Shown here in pieces: positions 1 through 6,931 of a stretch of DNA of 15,914 nucleotides. How positions within the stretch are numbered: position 1 is the stretch's first letter; every line of letters begins with the position of its first letter. The DNA is taken from NCBI GenBank assembly GCA_027343725.1, contig DAHWKH010000168.1, positions 1-15,914 of the forward strand. The letters run 5' to 3'. The notes below the pieces were generated by a model. It made no database searches. It worked only from the letters and a program-made list of their open reading frames with translations, and was not told where the DNA came from. The position numbers were made by a program, and so were the translations under genes. The DNA is from Acidiferrobacteraceae bacterium (GTDB taxonomy: Bacteria; Pseudomonadota; Gammaproteobacteria; Acidiferrobacterales; Acidiferrobacteraceae).

Positions 1-1263
1 CGCATGGCGCGGGATCACGGAATGATATCGCCCTTTGAACCGGGGCAGGTCAAGATGCGTGGGGATCAGCGGCTCGTGTCCTTTGGGACCTCGAGTTACG
101 GCTACGACATCCGCTGCTCGGACGAGTTCAAGATCTTCACCAATATCAATTCCGCGATCGTCGATCCGAAAAACTTCGACGCCAACAGCTTCGTCGATTT
201 TCGCGGCGACGTGTGCATCATCCCGCCCAATTCCTTCGCGCTCGCGCGCACCGTGGAATACTTCCGCATACCGAGGAACGTGCTCACGATCTGCCTCGGC
301 AAATGCGTGACCGCGGACACCCGGGTGCTGGACGCCGATACCGGGGCGTACCGGCCGATCACGGAGTGGACCGCCGGGCATCGCACCGCGGCTTTGGGCG
401 CGCGCGGTTGGCAGAAGGCGCGCGTTGCGGCGCTCGCCTGCCACGGCGTGAAGCCCGTGTGGCGGCTTGCCACCGACAGCGGCCTGCGGATCACGGCCAC
501 GGCCAACCACCCCTTTTTGACGCCCCGCGGCTGGCGGACGCTCGCCGATTTGCGGCCCGGCGATCGCCTTGCGACGGCCTGTGGCGCGGGATTCTTCGGA
601 AACGGACGCTTGTGGCGGCCGGAGGCCCTGGGTCGGGAGGTCCGGGAGCAGCTGCTCGTGGGCCGGATCCGGTCCTTGCCCGAGGCGCTATTTTCCGCCA
701 CGCGCGTGGACCTCATGCGCTGTCTCACGGCGCTCTTCGCGGGCCGGGCGCTCGAGGGGCTGGCGGGCCCCCGCCCGCTCCTCGAGGACCTGCGCCATCT
801 CTGCGAGCGTCTCGGCTGGGCCTGTCATATGAGTGAGGGCGCCTCTGCCCGGCTGACGCTGCGTGTAGCGACGGCCGCGCTCGGCAACGGCACCGATGGC
901 CGCGGCGTCGATGAGGGATCGGCGTGGGACACGATCGCGGCCATTACCACGGCTGGTCGCGAACCGGTCTACGACATGGAGGTCCCGGGCCTCCACAACT
1001 TCCTCGCCAACGGTTTGGTCGTCCACAATTCCACGTACGCCCGCTGCGGGATCATCGTGAACGTCACGCCCTTCGAGCCGGAATGGGAAGGTCATGTGAC
1101 GCTCGAGTTTTCGAACACCTCGCCGCTGCCCGCCAAGATCTACGCGAACGAGGGCGTGGCGCAGGTCATTTTCTTCGAAGCGGACGAGGCCTGCGAGACC
1201 TCCTACAAGGACCGCGGCGGAAAGTACCAGGGCCAGAAAGGCGTGACCCTGCCGAAGACCTGA
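1..1263 (+). CDS. dcd: dCTP deaminase interrupted by an intein (5' end cut by window edge)
   Basis: Deaminates dCTP to dUTP in the cytoplasm, feeding dUMP and dTMP synthesis. The N-extein (GTSSYGYDIRC, DPKNFD, IPPNSFALARTVEYFRIPR, CLGK) and C-extein (STYARCGIIVNVTP, EPEWEGHVTLEFSNT, YKDRGGKYQGQKG) join into an uninterrupted Pseudomonas-type Dcd. The frame is open to base 1. Bases 1-3 encode the Arg that precedes Met-Ala in homologues, so about ten further N-terminal codons lie outside the window and the ATG at base 4 is probably internal. Removing the intein and adding those codons gives about 188 residues, the usual length of this type. The Glu in VTLEF corresponds to the E. coli catalytic Glu138, and the Ser and Arg of KSTYAR to Ser111 and Arg115. 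The 242-residue insert between K and S (304-1029) is described separately. The enzyme family is certain from motifs; activity depends on splicing. Confidence 0.95.
   Translation, partial: RMARDHGMISPFEPGQVKMRGDQRLVSFGTSSYGYDIRCSDEFKIFTNINSAIVDPKNFDANSFVDFRGDVCIIPPNSFALARTVEYFRIPRNVLTICLGKCVTADTRVLDADTGAYRPITEWTAGHRTAALGARGWQKARVAALACHGVKPVWRLATDSGLRITATANHPFLTPRGWRTLADLRPGDRLATACGAGFFGNGRLWRPEALGREVREQLLVGRIRSLPEALFSATRVDLMRCLTALFAGRALEGLAGPRPLLEDLRHLCERLGWACHMSEGASARLTLRVATAALGNGTDGRGVDEGSAWDTIAAITTAGREPVYDMEVPGLHNFLANGLVVHNSTYARCGIIVNVTPFEPEWEGHVTLEFSNTSPLPAKIYANEGVAQVIFFEADEACETSYKDRGGKYQGQKGVTLPKT
304..1029 (+). mobile_element. In-frame mini-intein in dcd (242 aa) with degenerate homing-endonuclease remnant
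   Basis: A protein-splicing element translated within Dcd. Seen directly: it begins with Cys1 in a block A-like stretch (CVTADTRVLD) and has a block B motif around residues 60-75 (GLRITATANHPFLT) with the T66-x-x-H69 pair. Block F follows at about 222-233 (VYDMEVPGLHNF, Asp224 and His231). It ends in block G NGLVVHN, with the penultimate His241 and terminal Asn242, before Ser+1 of the host. All standard splicing residues are present, so it is expected to be active. The segment at about residues 125-188 (LPEALFSAT, then LTALFAGRALEG, then LLEDLRHLCERLGW) resembles one half of a LAGLIDADG endonuclease domain, but the acidic DG motif is lost and the other half is missing. It is therefore probably a mini-intein that can splice but no longer home. 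Boundaries are exact because both flanks match Dcd without a gap. Confidence 0.95.
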
Positions 1264-1388
1264 TCCGCCCGCCCGCGAGCAGACCGTCCCTCGCGGTGTC
1301 TCGCCAACAGCGCGCCGGACGATCGGCCGGCGGCGGAAAGACCGAGACGCGCGAACCTCCCCGTTTTCTCCCTGTCCACTTGGGGCAA

Positions 1389-1401
1389 GCGCCCAGGGCG
1401 C
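1389..1401. repeat. 13-bp GC-rich dyad upstream of the dehydrogenase gene
   Basis: GCGCCC-A-GGGCGC is a perfect inverted repeat with a one-base centre, 28 bases before the start codon of the following dehydrogenase gene. It could be a repressor or activator site, but such short dyads arise easily in GC-rich DNA. The rest of the 166-base gap after dcd shows no clear promoter or terminator to me. Confidence 0.3.
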
Positions 1402-1429
1402 GTTCCCTGTTTCCTGGATGAGGTGGCCT

Positions 1430-2641
1430 ATGAAAGCGGTAGTCTACGAAGGCGAGAACCGGATGCGCGTTTCCGAGCAGCAAGACCCGTCGGTGGCCGG
1501 GCCCGAGGACGCCTTGTTGCGGGTGACGACATCGGCCATATGCGGCAGCGATCTGCACATGTACGAGGGGCGCACGGCCTTGCCGCCCGGACGGGTCGTG
1601 GGCCACGAGATCATGGGGGTGATCGAGCGCGTCGGGGACGCGGTCACGAGCATTCGGCCGGGGGACCGGGTGGTGCTGCCGTTCAATATCGCATGCGGTT
1701 TTTGCTACAACTGCCACCGCGGTTTGACCAATATGTGCCTGACGATGAACGAGCAGAAGGCCCATGCCGCTTACGGCTATGCCGGCATGGGGCCCTACGG
1801 CGGCGGGCAGGCCGAGTACGTCGTCGTTCCGCACGCGGATTTCAATTGCCTGAAGTTGCCGGGGACGCCCTTCGATCAGTGGGAGGAGGACTTCGTTCTC
1901 CTCGCGGACGTGTTCCCCACCGGGTTCTACGGGACCGAACTCGCCCAGGTCCAGGCCGGCCGCAGCGTGGGGATCTTCGGGGCGGGGCCCGTCGGCCTGA
2001 TGGCCGCCATGAGCGCTTTGATCCGCGGGGCCTCCGAGGTCTATGTCGTGGACTTCGTGCCCGAACGCCTGGAGAAGGTCAAGGAGATCGGCGCCACTCC
2101 CATCGACGCGCGCGACGGGGACCCGGTGGAACAGATCTTCGACTTACGAAGCCGCATTTCCGGTCTGCGCGGACGCTTGCGTCCCGGCGAGGAGAAGCTG
2201 AAGGGTGTCGAATGCGTCATCGACGCGGTCGGTTACCAGGCACGCGATGATCGGGATTATGGGCGCGAGAATCCGACGCAGGTGCTCGACAACGTGATTC
2301 GACTCGTCAATCCGGCCGGCCACGTGGGGATCGTCGGCGTGTATCTGGCGCCGGACCCCGGGGCCAAAACCGATGAGGCCAAGCGCGGCGTGTTCGCGCT
2401 CCCCATGGCCGAGCTGTTCGACAAGGCCGTCACGGTCGGCATGGGCCAGTGCCCGGTGAAGCTTTACAACGAATATCTGCGGGACCTCATCATCATGGGC
2501 CGCGCGAAGCCGTCCCGGATCGTGAGCCATCGCATCCGCATCGATCAGGCCCCCGAGGCCTATGAAAAATTCGATCGTCGCGCGGACGGGTACACCAAGG
2601 TCCTCATTCAGTTCAAGGATCGGGCGGCGCGCGCGGCGTGA
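1430..2641 (+). CDS. Zinc-dependent alcohol dehydrogenase, glutathione-independent formaldehyde dehydrogenase type
   Basis: A 403-residue medium-chain dehydrogenase, likely NAD-dependent and cytoplasmic. I chose ATG 1430 over the in-frame ATG at 1418: the protein then starts MKAVVYEG as in relatives, and a GAGG sits at a proper distance upstream. Visible motifs are catalytic zinc ligands Cys38 (SAICGSDLH) and His59 (GHE), with Asp160 (LLADVFPTGFYG) as the probable third ligand. Structural zinc Cys89, Cys92, Cys95 and Cys103 and a Rossmann GAGPVG at 184-189 are also present. The long insertion after the nucleotide-binding core and the closing GYTKVLIQF resemble the FdhA-like subfamily of Pseudomonas putida formaldehyde dehydrogenase (about 399 residues). 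The true substrate could be another aldehyde or alcohol, as this subfamily is often annotated loosely. The gene converges on the DsrE-like gene with only three bases between stop codons. Confidence 0.88.
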   Translation: MKAVVYEGENRMRVSEQQDPSVAGPEDALLRVTTSAICGSDLHMYEGRTALPPGRVVGHEIMGVIERVGDAVTSIRPGDRVVLPFNIACGFCYNCHRGLTNMCLTMNEQKAHAAYGYAGMGPYGGGQAEYVVVPHADFNCLKLPGTPFDQWEEDFVLLADVFPTGFYGTELAQVQAGRSVGIFGAGPVGLMAAMSALIRGASEVYVVDFVPERLEKVKEIGATPIDARDGDPVEQIFDLRSRISGLRGRLRPGEEKLKGVECVIDAVGYQARDDRDYGRENPTQVLDNVIRLVNPAGHVGIVGVYLAPDPGAKTDEAKRGVFALPMAELFDKAVTVGMGQCPVKLYNEYLRDLIIMGRAKPSRIVSHRIRIDQAPEAYEKFDRRADGYTKVLIQFKDRAARAA

Positions 2642-2644
2642 GGG

Positions 2645-3088
2645 CTAGGGGCGGACATAGGCCCAGCCTTCGCGCTCGCGCCGCACGATCTCGGCTATGC
2701 CGGAGGGCACGTAGCGCACGATGGCCGATATATCCTTCAGCCGCAGCCCCTGCTTTTTCACACCGCTTTTGCAGGCGGCGATCACGACCCCGCTGCGGTG
2801 GAGGGTCATGAGGTCGCGGGCGACGGGCGAGGTCTTGAGGAGCATCCGCAGCCCGGGCCCGAAGGCGATGATCTCGATACGGACCTTGCGCGGACGACTC
2901 GCCTCTTGCAGATTGCGGATGTTATGGACAGCCACTGTCCAGGTCGCGGGCGAGTCGGTGTCGATCTGGAAGAGGACACCGGTTTTTTTGGCGAGCGCCG
3001 GTGTCGTGAGGCACAGGAGGAGGGCCAGCGCGATGAGTCCCGCGCCGGCCCGATGCGGTCTTACCAGTTGCCCTTGGCCCCTGCCCAC
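2645..3088 (-). CDS. Exported DsrE-like protein
   Basis: A 147-residue protein with an N-terminal export signal (basic start, hydrophobic GLIALALLLCLTTPALA, cleavage near residue 33), so probably periplasmic. The mature part (VLFQIDTDSPATWTVAVHNIRNL, IIAFGPGLRMLL, IAACKSG, ending GWAYVRP) has the DsrE/DsrF-like fold pattern, with a single Cys in the position where sulfur-handling members carry their reactive Cys. DsrE-family proteins trap or transfer sulfane sulfur; that role here is inferred. The start is GTG at 3088, inside the 3' end of the upstream DUF302 gene (28-base overlap) and without a convincing Shine-Dalgarno site, suggesting translational coupling. A clear paralogue lies at 15441-15914. 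Function is not proven by sequence; family membership is fairly secure. Confidence 0.8.
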   Translation of the reverse strand: MGRGQGQLVRPHRAGAGLIALALLLCLTTPALAKKTGVLFQIDTDSPATWTVAVHNIRNLQEASRPRKVRIEIIAFGPGLRMLLKTSPVARDLMTLHRSGVVIAACKSGVKKQGLRLKDISAIVRYVPSGIAEIVRREREGWAYVRP

Positions 3089-3567
3089 AGGATCGCGTCC
3101 AGGTCGTTACGGACCCTGAGCGCCTCGGTGCGCAGTTTGCCCTTCAGGTGGGCGCCGCGGATGATCATGTTCAGGTTCAGCATCTCAAGCCACGTGCGCC
3201 CACCGGACTGAACCATCGTGATGCGGCACGGAAGGTAGGCGGCGAAAGCGGGATTGGCATCGACCATCAGGTGCGCGATCGGAGGGCTGCAGAATTCATA
3301 AACGGTGAGCGTCCCCGACTTGATCCCCATGTTCTTCAATTGTTTCGAGAGCGGCAAATTACCCACGTATTTCATGTTGACGCTGTCGGCCTCGATCTTC
3401 ATTGCCTGAAACGCCGCGTGCGGAGACACGCCCTTGGCGAGGGGCACCTTGACGACGGTCTTGTTCAGGTTGATGTGGGGGCCGGGAATCGCGTTCAGGG
3501 GGTTGTGTGCGTAGCATGTCCCGATCGTGCCCAACGCACATACGGCCCCGAGAAGAAATCTGCGCAT
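3061..3567 (-). CDS. Exported DUF302-domain protein
   Basis: A 168-residue protein of unknown function. I set the start at ATG 3567 rather than further upstream: AGGAG lies eight bases before it and the protein then begins with a signal peptide (MRRFLLGAVCALGTIGTCYA). The body has the DUF302 pattern: a helix that starts AFQAMKIEAD, the segment YEFCSPPIAHLMVDANP, then LPCRITMVQ and a helical C-terminus with VRNDLDAILWAG. DUF302 proteins occur alone or near sulfur and redox genes, but no enzymatic activity is established that I know of. It is the first gene of a two-gene unit with the DsrE-like gene. The 120 bases upstream, to the algC stop codon, show no promoter I would defend. Two Cys residues remain in the mature part, in the FCSP and LPCR segments. 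Confidence 0.8.
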   Translation of the reverse strand: MRRFLLGAVCALGTIGTCYAHNPLNAIPGPHINLNKTVVKVPLAKGVSPHAAFQAMKIEADSVNMKYVGNLPLSKQLKNMGIKSGTLTVYEFCSPPIAHLMVDANPAFAAYLPCRITMVQSGGRTWLEMLNLNMIIRGAHLKGKLRTEALRVRNDLDAILWAGAKGNW

Positions 3568-3687
3568 ATCATGCTCTCCTAATGGAATATCAGCTTTCTC
3601 AAAGCCCCTAAGGATCGCGCGATTGTTCCTGAGTGACAAGGCCGCGGGCGCGAAATTTTCCCGGAATAAAACCCGTGTTTGGCGCGT

Positions 3688-5091
3688 CTACCAGCGCGCG
3701 AGTTCGGGCCGCAGCCGTGCCACCAGTTCGCGAAACCGCGACTCGATGCGCGCAAGCGCGGCTTGATCGTTCCCTTCAAAGCGTAGCACGAGAATCGGCG
3801 TCGTGTTCGATGCCCGCACGAGCCCAAAGCCGTCGGCGAAGTCCGCGCGCAGGCCGTCGATGGTGGTCACGCGGGCATCCGGAAACTGTGCCAGGGCGAC
3901 CAGTTGCTGAACGAGCGCCTGCGGGTCCTCGCTCACCGGGATCTGGATCTCGGGGGTGTTGACGGTGTTGGGCAGCGCGGCAAAGATCTGCCCCGGGCTG
4001 CGTGGATCGCGCGCCAAGAGTTCGAGGAGGCGCGCGCCGGCGTAGAGGCCGTCGTCGAAGCCGTACCAACGATCCTTGAAGAAAATATGGCCGCTCATCT
4101 CGCCCGCCAGGGCCACGTCGCCCTCGCGGATGCGGGCCTTGATGAAGGAGTGCCCGGTTTTCCACATGAGCGCCCGCCCCCCGGCTTCCTGTATGGCTTG
4201 GGGTAGGGCGCGCGAGCATTTGACGTCATAGAGGATCTGCCGCCCCGGTTCACGCGCGAGCAGGTCGCGGGCGAACAGGATCAGCTGGCGGTCCGGCCAG
4301 ATGATGGTCCCGTCAGGCGCCACGACCGCGAGCCGGTCGCCGTCCCCATCGAAGGCCAATCCGACGTCCGCGCCCGCGGCCGTCACCTGCCCCTGAAGGT
4401 CGCGCAGGTTGTGCGGCTGGCTTGGGTCGGGGTGGTGGTTCGGAAAGCGCCCGTCGATCTCACCAAAAAGCGTCGTCACCTCGCAGCCGAGCGCCGTGAA
4501 GAGCGTGGGCGCGATCTCCCCGGTCGCGCCGTTGCCGCAGTCGATCACGATCTTGAGGGGGCGCGCGATGTGCACGTCGCCTTTAACGCGCTCGAGGTAG
4601 CGCGCGCGCACGTCGTCTTGCCGATAGGTCCCCTGCCCGGTGCGCAGCCGGCGCGCGACGAGCCGCTCGTAGAAGTCGGCGATCTGCGGTCCGGCCAGTG
4701 TTTCGCCATCGAGGAGAATTTTGAGGCCGTTGTAATTCGGGGGGTTGTGGCTGCCGGTCAGCATGACACCGGAGCCGGTCTCGAAGACGTGCGTCGCGAA
4801 ATACAAAAGGGGCGTCGGCACGAGACCGATGTCGATGACGTCACAACCGCTCGCCAAAAGCCCCGCGCTCAGGGCCGCGAGGAGATCGGGTCCCGACAGG
4901 CGCCCGTCGCGGGCGATGACGACCGTCGAGCGCCCGCGATCCTGGGCCTCGCTGCCGATGGCCTGGCCGATGGCGGTCACGTAGGCGGCTGTCAGCTCGG
5001 TATCCACGAGGCCGCGGATGTCGTAGGACTTGAAGATGCCGCGCGGGGGCAGGGCATCGTGCGGCGCGCTCGCCGAGGGGCTTGTGGACAT
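3688..5091 (-). CDS. algC: Phosphomannomutase/phosphoglucomutase
   Basis: Interconverts the 1- and 6-phosphates of mannose and glucose for nucleotide sugars, LPS and exopolysaccharide; cytoplasmic. It has 467 residues against about 463 in Pseudomonas AlgC. The order of motifs is diagnostic: FKSYDIRG near residue 20, the phosphoserine loop TGSHNPPNYNG with Ser114, the magnesium loop DGDGDR at 248-253, the sugar-specificity loop GEMSGH near 330, and the phosphate-binding RASNTTP near the C-terminus. ATG 5091 is chosen; an upstream in-frame TTG at 5124 would add eleven residues with no homology. A GGAG lies eleven bases upstream. It follows dut by a short gap and is probably cotranscribed with coaBC and dut, the same order I recall from Pseudomonas. 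The N-terminus before PRGIFKSYD is a short low-complexity Ser/Ala/Pro stretch. Confidence 0.95.
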   Translation of the reverse strand: MSTSPSASAPHDALPPRGIFKSYDIRGLVDTELTAAYVTAIGQAIGSEAQDRGRSTVVIARDGRLSGPDLLAALSAGLLASGCDVIDIGLVPTPLLYFATHVFETGSGVMLTGSHNPPNYNGLKILLDGETLAGPQIADFYERLVARRLRTGQGTYRQDDVRARYLERVKGDVHIARPLKIVIDCGNGATGEIAPTLFTALGCEVTTLFGEIDGRFPNHHPDPSQPHNLRDLQGQVTAAGADVGLAFDGDGDRLAVVAPDGTIIWPDRQLILFARDLLAREPGRQILYDVKCSRALPQAIQEAGGRALMWKTGHSFIKARIREGDVALAGEMSGHIFFKDRWYGFDDGLYAGARLLELLARDPRSPGQIFAALPNTVNTPEIQIPVSEDPQALVQQLVALAQFPDARVTTIDGLRADFADGFGLVRASNTTPILVLRFEGNDQAALARIESRFRELVARLRPELARW

Positions 5092-5133
5092 GAAGCGTGT
5101 GTCTCCGATGTTGGCTGTGTGCAAGGGCGCCGT

Positions 5134-5595
5134 TCAGCGCAGGCCCGAATGGCCAAAACCGCCGGTCCCGCGCGCTGTGTCTTCGGAAAACTCCGCAACC
5201 ACGCGGAACGCCGCGGCGACGACCGGGACGATCATCAACTGGGCGACCCGGTCGCCAGGCGTTATGGTGACGGTTTCGCGGCCGCGATTCCAGCAGGAGA
5301 GGGTGATCTCGCCCTGATAGTCGGAATCGATGAGGCCGATGGTATTGCCGAGAACGAGTCCGCGATGGCCAAGCCCGGAGCGCGGCAGGACCAGGGCCGC
5401 GAGCGTGCGGTCCGCTAAATGCAGCGCAAGGCCCGTGGCGACGAGCACGCAGTCGCCAGGGGCGAGTGCCAGCATCTCGGGGATGCAGGCCCGCAGATCG
5501 ACGGCCGCGGAGCCGCTCGTCGCGTAATCGGGAGCGGGAAACTCGCGCCCCAGGCGCGGGTCGAGGAGCTTGATATCGATGATCGGTGAGGTCAT
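5134..5595 (-). CDS. dut: Deoxyuridine 5'-triphosphate nucleotidohydrolase (dUTPase)
   Basis: Hydrolyses dUTP to dUMP and pyrophosphate, keeping uracil out of DNA and supplying thymidylate synthase. The 153-residue protein has all five trimeric-dUTPase motifs in order: motif 1 GSAAVDLRA, motif 2 PRSGLGHRG, motif 3 GLIDSDYQGEI with the catalytic Asp, motif 4 PGDRVAQLMIVP, and motif 5 RGTGGFGHSG at the C-terminus. Its ATG overlaps the coaBC stop codon (ATGA), so the two are translationally coupled, and algC follows 42 bases after its stop. The partner reaction making dUTP is carried out by the intein-containing dcd at the left edge, although the two genes are not one operon. Confidence 0.97.
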   Translation of the reverse strand: MTSPIIDIKLLDPRLGREFPAPDYATSGSAAVDLRACIPEMLALAPGDCVLVATGLALHLADRTLAALVLPRSGLGHRGLVLGNTIGLIDSDYQGEITLSCWNRGRETVTITPGDRVAQLMIVPVVAAAFRVVAEFSEDTARGTGGFGHSGLR

Positions 5596-6818
5596 GACGG
5601 GTTCCGGTTGAGCCGTGCGGCGATTTCGTCAGCGAGTTGGCGGGCAATCTCGGTTTTGGAGGCCGCGGCCCAGGCGATTGTGCGATCCGCGTCGATCACC
5701 GTGACCCGGTTCCGGTCGGCCCCGAAACCGATCCCGGGCTCGCCGACGGGATTGGCGACAATGAGATTCAAGCGTTTCTTCCGGAGCTTATCGCGCGCAT
5801 GCGCCTCCAGGTCGTCGGTCTCGGCGGCAAACCCGACGGTGAACGGCGCGGGTTCCCAGGCGGCCACCATGGCGAGAATGTCGGGGTTCGGCACGAGCGT
5901 GACCTCGAGGCGCGCGGCGCCTTTCTTGAGCTTGTGCGTGAGGACCGACTCGGGGCGATAGTCCGAGACCGCGGCGGCCGCGACGAAGAGTTGGATTTGC
6001 CCCCGGTAGGCGGCGACCGCCTCGTGCATGTCGTGGGCGCTCACGACGTCCACGCGTCGCACGCGCGCCGGGCTCGGCAATGCGCTCGGTCCGGCGATGA
6101 GCACGACGGTCGCGCCGTTGCGCGCCAGGGCCTCGGCGAGCGCAAAGCCCATGCGGCCCGAACTCGGGTTGGTGAAGCCGCGCACCGGATCCAGGGCCTC
6201 GTAGGTGGGACCCGCGGTCACGAGGGCATGGACTCCGGCGAGCGCCCCGTGATGCGCCGCTGTGCGCTCCACGGCCTCCACGATCGTCGCGACCTCGCTC
6301 ATGCGCCCGGCCCCCGTCTCCCCGCAGGCCTGCGGGCCGACCTCGGGGCCGACGAAGGTCACGCCCTGTTCGCGCAACCGGCCCACGTTGGCTTGGGTCG
6401 CGGGTTTTTCCCACATGACGCGGTTCATGGCCGGAGCTAAGAGGAGCGGGGCCTCGGTCGCAAGACAGGTCGTCGTCAGGAGATCGTCGGCCATGCCGCT
6501 TGCCAGGCGCGCGAGGACGTGCGCGGTCGCCGGGGCGATCAATACGCAATCCGCCCAGCGCGCGAGTTCGATATGCGCCATGTCGTGGCCGGCGTCCGCC
6601 ACGAGTTCGGCGCCCGTGGCCTGGAGGGAGGCCTCCGTGACGAATTGACGCGCCCTCAGCGACAGCACGACCCGCACGTCCACGTCGCGTTCGCGCAAAC
6701 GCCGCACCAACTCCGGGGTCTTGTAGGCCGCGATCCCGCCCGTGATTCCGAGCACCAGACGCCGCACGCCCGCCCCGCGTAGCCCGCGCGCGCTCGCGTC
6801 CTCTTGTGCTGATCCCAT
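5592..6818 (-). CDS. coaBC: Bifunctional phosphopantothenoylcysteine decarboxylase / phosphopantothenate-cysteine ligase
   Basis: Carries out two steps of coenzyme A synthesis: ligation of Cys to 4'-phosphopantothenate (CoaB) and FMN-dependent decarboxylation (CoaC). It has 408 residues, a normal length. The CoaC half shows GITGGIAAYK near residue 25, the catalytic His in DMAHIELARWAD, the substrate motif PAMNRVMWEKPATQ, and the active-site Cys flap GPQACGETGAGRM. The CoaB half shows AGPTYEALDPVR, NPSSGRMG, AAAVSDYRP and the HKLKK lysine motif that binds nucleotide. The start ATG is preceded by AGGAGA with seven bases spacing. It is divergent from radC across about 113 bases and forms an operon with dut through an ATGA overlap. 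The N-terminal 18 residues before RRLVLGITGG are a short extension. Confidence 0.96.
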   Translation of the reverse strand: MGSAQEDASARGLRGAGVRRLVLGITGGIAAYKTPELVRRLRERDVDVRVVLSLRARQFVTEASLQATGAELVADAGHDMAHIELARWADCVLIAPATAHVLARLASGMADDLLTTTCLATEAPLLLAPAMNRVMWEKPATQANVGRLREQGVTFVGPEVGPQACGETGAGRMSEVATIVEAVERTAAHHGALAGVHALVTAGPTYEALDPVRGFTNPSSGRMGFALAEALARNGATVVLIAGPSALPSPARVRRVDVVSAHDMHEAVAAYRGQIQLFVAAAAVSDYRPESVLTHKLKKGAARLEVTLVPNPDILAMVAAWEPAPFTVGFAAETDDLEAHARDKLRKKRLNLIVANPVGEPGIGFGADRNRVTVIDADRTIAWAAASKTEIARQLADEIAARLNRNPS

Positions 6819-6881
6819 GCCCGTGTCTCCTGAGCCTGCCGGCCCTTCCGAGGCCCCTCGATCGGGCCCGTCGTTTTGCCC

Positions 6882-6901
6882 GAAGCCGGGCCCGGGGCTT
6901 C
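6882..6901. repeat. Inverted repeat between coaBC and radC
   Basis: GAAGCC and GGCTTC form perfect six-base arms around an eight-base GC loop in the 113-base divergent region. It lies 19 bases before the radC Shine-Dalgarno site. It could be a shared operator or a hairpin in the radC leader. A TGCTAAGGT element at about 6903-6911 resembles a weak extended -10 for radC, but no matching -35 was found. Confidence 0.3.
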
Positions 6902-6931
6902 CTGCTAAGGTGGCCCCCCAAGGAGGCGCCC

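Noticed and set aside
4..6. ATG at base 4 as the true start of dcd
   Set aside because: The frame is open to base 1 and homologues carry about eleven residues before this Met, so the start lies outside the window.
102..728. A 208-codon open frame on the minus strand opposite dcd and its intein
   Set aside because: Arg/Ser/Pro-rich composition typical of the antisense of GC-rich coding DNA; both exteins and intein motifs on the plus strand fully explain this region.
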